Source: Kitagawia praeruptora
Taxonomy: Eukaryota; Streptophyta; Magnoliopsida; Apiales; Apiaceae
NCBI GenBank assembly: GCA_037693485.1
Contig: CM075350.1
Location: forward strand, 68,862,001 to 68,926,000
Direction: 5' to 3'
Length of the DNA: 64,000 nt
Position 1 is the first letter of the stretch. Each line of letters starts with the position of its first letter. Positions 56,036-64,000 of the stretch are shown piece by piece. The translations under genes and the position numbers were made by a program. Below the pieces are notes generated by a model. That model was not told the origin of the DNA. It saw nothing but the letters and a program-made list of their open reading frames with translations, and ran no database searches.

Positions 56036-56901
56036 TACTATCCAGCAACAACAATTACACTTAGAACAATACAATCAATATGAATTACTACAACTCAAAC
56101 TATGAACTCGTAATATAAATAAACACATATATAATCAGTAGAGCTCAAGTAAGTAAGATTTTCAATAAATGCAGAGTTGTAAAAGGTTGTGCTCTTGTTG
56201 TGTTCAACCATTTTTCAAAAATAACAACAAAAAGTATTTATAACATGAACCTTAACGTTCAAACTGACTCAACAAACTATCAACGATCTTGAACCAAGTT
56301 CCCGCGGTTAAGTTGTTAGCCCAATTCACACTCTAACGTTCGCATTTACGTTCTGATATTATGAGGTTTGAAAGAAAGATGTTGAAGTATACAAATTCTC
56401 AGAATGAAACAAAAACAACGCATAAAAGAATTTGTTAGAAGATAGTCGTTTGAAAAATAAAAAACTCTTATATAAGTGAAAAACGTTGTAGATAAAAGGA
56501 TTTGATAAAAACTGAGCTCTAATAATATATATTACGTATAAATATATATTAGAGTCCTTACAAATAGAAATCCTAACAAATCTCCAATAAAATCAGACCT
56601 TGACTTGGGATCTTCAACAACTTTTTACACGAAACGAGTTAGCTTGCTATGATATTCTGTTCTGTTCCTACAAAGTTAGTTTGCTAACAATGACCAGTAT
56701 AACATTTCATACATAATTAACAATATGTAAATATCAGCTTGATAATATGAAACAATATAAGCTTTAAGCTCGCTAGCATTGTGATCATCAAAACTCTAAG
56801 GGTTTCACTTTCAACTGAAATAGATGATAACCATTAGATACAATACTTGTTATATATAATAGAAAGGTCTAAATTCCGCCAACAACATATTAATTTATAT
56901 A
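56036..56901. other. AT-rich stretch, no gene
   Basis: No coding motif is visible. It may include the outer part of A's 5' LTR. The segment AGGTCTAAATTCCGCCAACAA near 56866 recurs in altered form at 57067 inside the Helitron, so part may be related repeat. Confidence 0.5.
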
Positions 56902-57469
56902 TCTATACTATAATTATAAACGAAAAGGGGTATAATTTGTAGTTTGGTTAATCCTTTTTTTGGTTATCCCCTATTTTTGGTTATCCCTCATTCACAACCA
57001 TCAGATCTTTAACTCAAGTAGATCATGACCGTTAGTTACAATAATACTAAAAGTTGTTATATATAGAGGTCTAAGGTTCGATTCCTGCCAACAACATATT
57101 AATTTATATTTATTACTAAAAATTATTATATACAAAGATTTAAGTTTCGAATTTTTCCATAACATATTAAAATTAATATTTATAATATTTTTATAAGACA
57201 CTATAAATAAATTATAAAAAATTAAAAGTAACCCTTGTTTTGCATGGGCTATAAGCTAGTAATACTAAAAGTTGATATCTACAAATATTCAAGGTTCGAA
57301 TCCCGCTATAACATAGTAAAATTAACAATTATAATATCAATACACTATAAGCAAATCAAAATAATTTAAAAGTAACCAGCCAATAATATATTAATATTAA
57401 TATATTTTATATTATAAGAAAATTAAAAAAAATAAAAATAACGCGTGCCTTGCACGAGCTATAAGCTAG
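56902..57469 (+). mobile_element. Small non-autonomous Helitron
   Basis: It starts TCTATACTATAATTATAAACG after an A and ends CTAG before a T, as Helitrons insert between A and T. Just before the end is a hairpin, CGTGC-CTT-GCACG (57444-57456), then AGCTATAAG. A second, weaker copy of the same end (GCATGGGCTATAAGCTAGT) is at 57242-57260, so the element has a duplicated 3' end or is two nested copies. No Rep/helicase ORF. Confidence 0.65.
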
Positions 57470-57559
57470 TTATAATAGTCAAATATTAAAAGTTTGGTAG
57501 TCGGTCGATATTTATATTTTTAGTAATTGCACTTTTGTCCCTTATTTGTTGTAACTTCT

Positions 57560-58160
57560 TTTTTTGTCCATCATTCTATTTAATAAAATAAAATAAAATA
57601 ATGATATTATAATTACCAATAAGTAATCAAGTTTTTTTTAGGTAAGAATGTTACCTTTTTATTTTTGAATAAATAATCAATTTGCTTTTTTTGGTAGAAC
57701 AAATTATATATTATATTTTATCTAGCTAAAATATCTCTTTTTTCTAGAAACATTATAGAAATTTCTACGTAATAAAATAAAATAATAATATTACAATTTC
57801 TAATAATTAACCAATTAATTTTTCCAGCTAAGAGCAATATCTTTTTTATTTTTATCTAACTAAAACATGTTCCTTTTTAATACTAATTTATATGACTAAA
57901 ATTTCTTCTTTTATAAAAACACTATGAGTAGCTCTACTCAGTAAAAATAAATAATATTAATATACTTACTAATAACTAATCACTTACCCTTTTCAACTAA
58001 AATACTATATCTTTTATAATTGTTCTAACTAAAACCTATATTTTTTCAATAATATCACAGAAAATCTTATTCAAATAAAATAAAATAATAACATTACAAT
58101 AAGTAATAACTAACCGATTCCTTTTTTCAACAAAAACATATCATATTTATATTATTCAAA
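57560..58160. repeat. Decayed tandem repeat, ~150-bp units
   Basis: Blocks such as AATAAAATAAAATAATAATATTACAA, AACTAATCA/AACCAATTA and TTCTAACTAAAAC recur about four times in the same order with heavy divergence. The whole 57470-58400 stretch is AT-rich and shows no gene. Confidence 0.55.
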
Positions 58161-58427
58161 TTGAAATTCCTTTTTTTTTTCTAAAAGATCATGGATAACA
58201 TATTTATAATAATTATCGAATTATATTATTTAAAATTTTAAATCAACAAAATTCATGTTTTTAAAATATCAATCTAAACTAAAAAAAATGATTGTATTAT
58301 ATTTTAAAAAAAAATTCATGATTCTAAAAGCTGTAATAATGTTTATTATTTGTTTTTACAGATATGTGGATTTGTTAAAAAAAAAATTAGAGGGGGTGAG
58401 AGACAGAAACTGACAGTTGAGCGGTAG

Positions 58428-58473
58428 TGGCGCGGGAACAACCCCTCCCGAGACATAGATTACCCAACGCGTT
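58428..58473 (+). promoter_or_regulatory. CGCG-type elements upstream of the host gene
   Basis: TGGCGCGGGA (58428-58437) and palindromic AACGCGTT (58466-58473) lie about 140 and 100 bp before the start codon. CGCGTT is the rapid stress response element and CGCG boxes bind CAMTA factors in plants. Here it reads in both orientations. The fit with a dehydration/stress gene is suggestive; function is inferred. The first also resembles an E2F site. Confidence 0.5.
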
Positions 58474-58562
58474 GTTTGTTTTAACATCCACCTCTTCTTT
58501 CTGTCTTTTCATTTCCCCCAAAAGTCCCAACTAACTTGCTTGTTTGTTGTATCATAATCAAA

Positions 58563-58571
58563 ATGATATAA
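58563..58571 (+). promoter_or_regulatory. Two-codon uORF overlapping the start codon
   Basis: ATG-ATA-TAA encodes Met-Ile-stop, and its final A is the A of the main ATG (TAATG). Ribosomes initiating here would have to reinitiate immediately or be lost, so it could dampen translation. The mRNA start is unknown, but this lies only 8 bp before the main ATG and is almost certainly transcribed. Confidence 0.7.
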
Positions 58572-61500
58572 TGTCTTCTCAAAACCCTAATTACAAGCCT
58601 TCTTCACGCACCCCAATGTACCCCCAAATCGATCCTCATCCTAACCCTAACCCTAATCCAAATCCTACGACTTCATCTTCATCTTCTTCCTTATATCCAT
58701 CTCTCGACATGAAAGATCTTATTGAAAATCTGTTCCCAGATGATCTAAATTCACCCACTAATCCCTCTGCGCCACCGCTGCCGCTTGAAGAGACACTCAT
58801 CTCCATTCCCGGCGCTGTGCTCCACTTGATCGACCAGCAGCACAGCGTCCAACTCGCTTCTGGTGATTTCTCCATTGTAAAGCTCAGTCAGGGAGAGCAT
58901 GTTGTCGCGGTTATCGCCAAAGTGTCTGATGACATCCAGTGGCCTTTGATCAAAGACGAGGCCTCGGTTAAGCTTGATCAGGCTCATTACTTCTTTTCCT
59001 TCTGTCCTCCCACTGAGAATGAAAGTGAGGTTAATGATTTGTTGAATTATGGATTGACGTTTGCGTCCAGAGGCCAGGAGAGTTTGTTGGGGAAGTTGGA
59101 TGAGGTCTTGGAGAGGTTTAGTAGTTTTTCGGTGCACAAGGTGGACAAGAAGGAGATAATGGATGGAAATGTGGTCAAGCAGTTGTCTCCTTCGGATTTG
59201 AAGTCCGAAAAGAAAAAGAAAGTCATGGAGAAGAATTGTCAGGCTTATTGGACGACCTTGGCACCTAATGTGGAGGATTATAGTAGTAGTGCTGCCAAGC
59301 TGATTGCTGCAGGGTCGGGGCATTTGATTAAGGGGATTTTGTGGTGCGGTGATGTTACTATAGATAGGTTGAAGTGGGGGAATGAGGTTTTGAGTAAAAG
59401 GATGGGCCCTACTACTGAAGCCGAGATTAGGCCTGAAACTTTGAAGAGAATCAAAAGGTTATTTTGCTTGCTTGCTAGTTATTATTGTTATCCTGTTGTG
59501 TTTTGGACTTCTTTTCTTTTGAATTGTGTTTGGTGCTATAATGCTAGTATTAGTTAGATACTTAGTGTGTGTTTGAGGTATCTTAAATTGAGTAGTTTTT
59601 AACTTAAAATAAATAACTTAAAATGAATAAGCGTATATAAGTGATAAGTAGAAGAATACTTATAAGTTATATGGGTGTTTGGATAAAATTACAAGTTAGT
59701 GAAGTATTTTGTTAAATTAAATTACAAAATTTATTATTTAATAGAATAATCTCTATAAATGCATTTTAAATTAAAAAGATATTTAAAAACACACATTTAA
59801 AAATTATATTATTAAGAAATAAGTTGGGAAAAAAGTACGTCGTTACTAACATTCAATTATATAAGTTATAAGTTGACTTAATAAGTTGAGTTGGCTAACA
59901 TTCCTCATAAGGTCTTACGGGCTTATAAGTCATAAGCCAACTTAAAAAAGATAGGCCAAACAGGCCCTTAAATTTACAAGTTAAAGTGTACCCTGACTTG
60001 ACAGTTCTATTAATTGAGGACTTTTTGATAAAAACTCATGATAGAAATATGTTTTGAAGGCTATAAATTAGAAGACTCCTGCATAAAGAAGCTCATGACA
60101 GAAATAGGTTTCCAAGCCTATGACAGTGATGAGTAAAATAAATGCAAAGCACACGATCGTGTTTAGCACAATGTTTAGTTCTAGCAATCATTGATTGATC
60201 CACAAATTTTATCAAATTCTATAACCATAAGAAATAGATATCAAATACATCTCATGGGAACTAAACAATAATTTTAAGATGAGATTTCTTTAAGCTGATT
60301 AGCAAACGATATGGCTAGGAATCCGAGTACATTAATGGATTAAAAAAAATATTTAGGCTATATTTGGTATTGCTGTTAAAAACTGTTGTGCTGTTAGAAA
60401 AAATATTGGTGAAAAAAGTGCCGTTGTAAAAAGCTAACGATTGTTTGGTAAATTTTTTATATGAGCATGTTTTGATGTAAAATTAATAAAAAATGTTTTT
60501 GGGGAGGTTTGATGTTGAAACCAGCAGCTGCTTACAGCAAAAACTAAAAAGAAGATTTTTTTCAAAAGCATGGGGTCTGCTTTATCGAAAAGCAGTTTTT
60601 AGGACAAAAACACTTTTCAGAAAGGCAACTTTTAAATTTTACCAAACACTTTTTCAACCGATGTTGCTGTCTACAAGAGTAATGCCAAACACACCCTTAA
60701 GTTGCCCTAAAATCAATTCTCTCCTTCAAAATAATAAATGCTAAATAACGAGACAATCAGTTATTAGGAAATCGTTATTTAATAACCTATTTAAACCTCG
60801 TGAAAATAAATTTGGTAACAATTATCTATGAAAATCAAATAAGCACCAAAAACATATATGAGACTCTTTTAAATCGTTCCAAGAATCAGTTAAATTGGAA
60901 CGAGAAGCGACTAAAAATAATTAATCAATTTCATCTTCATCTTAGGAAACCAATTTGGCTAGAAATGAGTAGGAAATAAATACTCATAATCTAACTAGAA
61001 ACATGCATCAAATAAACAATAACCTAACCTTATACAGTTTAAGTGATGTTTGAATATTAATGTGTGTGTGTTACAAAAGAGCACGTGGGTAAAACATGTA
61101 AAAGTAAGATACTAAACTTTGTAATCAACTGAATGAATTAAAAACTACTCTCTGTCGTAAACAAAATAGAGGAAGAAACTAATGCTGCCGAAGTGAAATA
61201 ATGAAACAAAATTGGGGAATAAATAATGGAAAAAGTGTTTGAACAATTTTTTTCAAAAAACTGTTTGTATATAAATACAATAAAATATTTTTTTTCCTAT
61301 TCACCTAAATATTGAATTTTATGTGTGTGAAAATACAAGAGAGGAGCCCATATTTATAGTAGAAACAATTAGGAGTTTGGGCTTTTCAATTCATATTTGA
61401 ATTTAAATCTTTTCTTTTTCCTTCTCTAAAAAGCTTTGACCACCTCCTTGATTTTTGTTTACTAGATTATTCCAATTATTTATTTTCCCACAAACAAGAT

Positions 61501-63486
61501 AAAAACAGTTATTAAGTAAATATAAGAAAACAAACAAAAATAGGTTTTAAATAGTAAACTTGATTGTTTTTTATTTCTCTTTATAATTGGAGGATTTTTC
61601 TTTTTCAGAATGAAAATTTGTGATTATGAATGAGATTTCTGATAGAGGCATACCCTAATTTCTACAAAGTGTTTTGCGGGTCTAGGCGTTGAGATGCCTT
61701 TTTGTAATTAGTCCGATTTTGGATGATTAATTGGATCATTTATTCAGATATTTTTTTTAATAGTGTAGTATGATTGATTATTTAGATGTATACTTAAGCA
61801 AGGAGTACATATATTATTACTTTATTTTATATTTGTTATATAAATCGATGTATATTGTTACCATGTATGATAGTAATTTATGCTAAAATAATTTAATCTT
61901 GTTTGATATATATATATATATATATATATAATGTATGTTTTCGTGATTTTTGTAGGGTGAAAAGGGTGACAAAAGTGACCGAAAAAGTAGCACTGGGAGT
62001 CCTCTCTGGGACTGTTAAGGTTTCTGGATTCTTCACAAGTTCAGTTGCAAACTCTAAACTGGGAAAGAAGTTATTTGGTCTCTTACCGGGACAAATTGTT
62101 CTTGCTTCCTTAGATGGATTTAGTAAGTAAACAATACTCTACCTTTTGATAATGGGAGATAATGTAAATGAGCTTTTTGCGTATCCCATCCTGTACAGAA
62201 GTCCTAAGATATCTGTGTGGCCCTCCTGTTATGTAAATGAGCTATTTACTTTCACTTAACACTTGTACATAGGAAATGAGACTGAATCTTTTTACTGCAA
62301 AGTAAGAAACTGTTTTTTTTACTCATATAACTATCTGGTTTAGTTCATCAACCTGAATGATGAATAAAAAGGTATATTCAACTCATGAAATTTCCTTCCT
62401 ATAAAGAAAAGACATAGAGGAAATTTTATGTCTTAACGAATCACACGTGGAGATATTGATAACACACATAGAGTTAATGGTATTTCATAATTTCCCTGGT
62501 TCTTTCTGTCTGCAGTTTATTTTCTGTCTTAACTGCAGTTTCATATAAATAAAATCTAATAATAGAAGTCTTCTTGTGTATAGATAAGGTTTGCGATGCC
62601 GTTGAAGTAGCTGGGAAGAATGTTATGTCAACTTCATCAACTGTTACCACTGGACTTGTCTCCCAAAAGTAAGTTGATCCCTATGACAAGACTTGCGTAC
62701 TAACGTGATAAATCAATGTAAAGACGAGTAAAAAATTATGCAGCAAGAGGAATTGATACCAACACTAGAAGGCAACTTTTTAGAACAACCAGTTGCATGG
62801 TTACACATGAATTTTTGGTTGAACTCTAAGGCCATTGATTTCTGAACTAAATACAAATGAAGAAAGAGAAATTGATAAGGCGGTTTGTTTGCAAGTTGCC
62901 ATCATTTTACTGATTTACTTGGTATACCTAATATTTAGCTGTTTCTTTTTGTTTTGTTGATTTGCTCTATTCTTTCTTGCCTTCTTTCCTCTCTTTTTTT
63001 CATGGAACTCAGTAAGGGACCAGGGGGGAACTAATGGGAGGTAAGACTTTATAATGTGTGTACAAATTAGTGGAGGTTTGAACTAATTGATACAAGAAAC
63101 TTTTATGTCCTGGTTATTGACTTGCATCTGTTTGAATAACAGTAATTGCTCAAAGGTTTGTACCGTTTCTTAGCGTCAGAATATGCTCTTATTACTTACT
63201 TAATTTTGATATTGCTGTTGATCAATCATTGTACAACTTATATTTAAGTGCAGCTTTGGAACCAAACTTATAGGATCTTGTTATTGTGCTTCTACACAGG
63301 TATGGGGAAGAAGCTAGAAAGGCGACTAACGAAGGGCTTGATGCTGCAGGACATGCAATCGGGACGGCATGGGCCGTCTTCAAAGTTAGAAAGGCACTTA
63401 ATCCAAAAAGTGTCATGAAACCGTCTGCCTTGGCCAAGTCTGCTGCTAAAACTGCTGCTGAAATGAAGGCTAAGAATTCCAAGTGA
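58571..63486 (+). CDS. Senescence/dehydration-associated protein (ERD7-like)
   Basis: Four exons, 58571-59457, 61956-62122, 62584-62668 and 63300-63486, give 1326 bp (441 residues). All introns are GT-AG and phases agree. The start is the first in-frame ATG (MSSQNPNYKPSS); ATG 58563 is a uORF. A Pro/Asn- then Ser-rich N-terminus (PNPNPNPN, SSSSSS) precedes an N-terminal domain beginning SIPGAVLHLIDQQHSVQL. The senescence domain (PF06911), about residues 235-420, includes AAGSGHLIKGILWCGDVT, GVLSGTVKVSGFFTSSV, GLLPGQIVLASLDGF, EVAGKNVMSTSSTVTTG and GHAIGTAWAVFKVRKA. Arabidopsis relatives are ERD7 and its paralogues, dehydration- and cold-responsive and linked to membrane remodelling. No signal peptide is visible. 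No lesions are seen. It is the only clear host gene here. Confidence 0.93.
59562..59970. mobile_element. MITE-like element 1 in intron 1
   Basis: The right end GGCCAAACAGGCCCTTA is an imperfect inverted match to the left end TTAGTGTGTGTTTGAGG. Subterminal ACTTATAAG blocks face each other (59660 and 59930). No clear target duplication is seen. Size and ends resemble hAT-type MITEs. Confidence 0.5.
60353..60699. mobile_element. MITE-like element 2 in intron 1
   Basis: The left end TTAGGCTATATTTGGTATTGCTG and right end (reverse complement TAAGGGTGTGTTTGGCATTACTC) form imperfect terminal inverted repeats of about 23 bp. The interior has AAAAGC/GCTTTT inverted blocks. This end sequence is typical of hAT-like MITEs common in plants. 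Confidence 0.6.
61906..61930. repeat. (TA)n run near the intron 1 acceptor
   Basis: About 25 bp of TA end 25 bp before the exon 2 acceptor, in the branch-point/polypyrimidine zone. Confidence 0.9.
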
Positions 63487-64000
63487 CAGATGACTTGCGT
63501 AGGACAATTAGAAGTATTTCTAGACATTTATGTTGGGTTATCTTGTCACTCTGTTGTATTGTGTAAGAAAATTGGGTTATGTGTGCTGCTTTCATATGAT
63601 GAAGAGTTGTTTGGCTGCAGAATTTATCCTCCGTCTTGATGGTGTATCAAATGAACTGTAGGTGTTAGGAGATTGATTACACATTAAAAACTCTTTCCAG
63701 AGACATGTGTAGGTTATATTATTTTTAATTAATGTCACCCAATCTGTTCTCCAGATATCATTCAGCTTAATATGTTGATGTGTGATATGATGTTTTCCAT
63801 CTTAATTCTTACATAATTTTGTAAGGTTTGTGCCCTTGACTATAAAAAGGCGGGAGTTGATAATCTCTGATTGGGAATGCTTGCAAATGGCTTTACAATC
63901 AGATGAAAGAGATAGTTAATTACTATATGGGATGGAGCTTGTAACTTCGAAGCAAGCTGCAAATAGGCTGGTTTGGTTTCCAAGTGGCTCACTTCCATGC
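63487..64000 (+). other. 3' flank of the ERD7-like gene
   Basis: It presumably holds the 3' UTR and intergenic DNA. No canonical AATAAA is present close to the stop, and no further gene is recognisable before the window ends. Confidence 0.5.

Larger units (their letters stand above)
59458..61955 (+). other. Intron 1 of the ERD7-like gene
   Basis: This 2.5-kb GT-AG intron (AAAAG/GTTATT to TTTGTAG/GGTG) holds two MITE-like elements and a (TA)n run. The rest (60705-61900) is AT-rich and shows no gene. Confidence 0.85.

Noticed and set aside
58563..58565. ATG 58563 as the start of the ERD7-like protein
   Set aside because: It is out of frame and reaches TAA after two codons; ATG 58571 opens the conserved frame.
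60493..60744. ORF within intron 1
   Set aside because: It lies in the MITE-like element and reads through its inverted blocks; not a gene.

Overview
This is a plant nuclear window, almost certainly from a eudicot with a repeat-rich genome. About 56 kb is a nest of retrotransposons. The last ~5.5 kb holds one intact intron-containing host gene, an ERD7-type senescence/dehydration-associated gene. The plant assignment rests on iMet-tRNA primer sites (TGGTATCAGAGC), Sirevirus-type Ty1/copia elements, a chromodomain Ty3/gypsy element, a Helitron, MITEs and GT-AG introns. I cannot name the species.

Layout, using letters for the elements. H (1-4107, minus strand) is a Ty3/gypsy element coding only for Gag and protease, in a tandem LTR-internal-LTR-internal arrangement. 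It sits in the 3' LTR of A. A (about 4108-56035, minus strand) is an old, broken Ty1/copia element split three ways. E (5783-10790) is a 5-kb solo LTR inside A's reverse transcriptase. B (11827-52795, plus strand) is a second copia element inserted in A's integrase with a perfect 5-bp duplication (AGTGT). B contains F (12770-15259), a poly(A)-tailed non-LTR insertion with a 675-codon ORF, and C (23085-52071), a large Sirevirus-like element with an intact pol and a long third ORF. C is broken in its 5' LTR by G (23675-25941), a second insertion of the F type with a 683-codon ORF, and in its 3' LTR by D (38658-51656, duplication TCAAA), a chromovirus with 3.68-kb LTRs. Hand-counted LTR divergence follows the nesting: B about 1.4%, C about 1.2%, D about 0.1%.

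Right of A lie AT-rich DNA with a small Helitron (56902-57469) and a decayed tandem repeat. The host gene follows (CDS 58571-63486, four exons, 441 codons plus stop). Its leader has a palindromic AACGCGTT stress-type element and a two-codon uORF whose stop overlaps the start codon. Its first intron carries two MITE-like elements.

Observations most worth follow-up are: triplets of tandem hairpins with covarying stems in two different gypsy LTRs (E and D); two non-LTR insertions (F, G) with the same 3' tail but unrelated long ORFs; a stop followed by a 3'-splice-site-like tract at the Gag/protease boundary of all three copia elements; ATTCGAGAA-type arrays in C's LTR and, mostly inverted, between its pol and ORF3; and a very young chromovirus (D) that kept only a catalytically broken integrase piece and its chromodomain.
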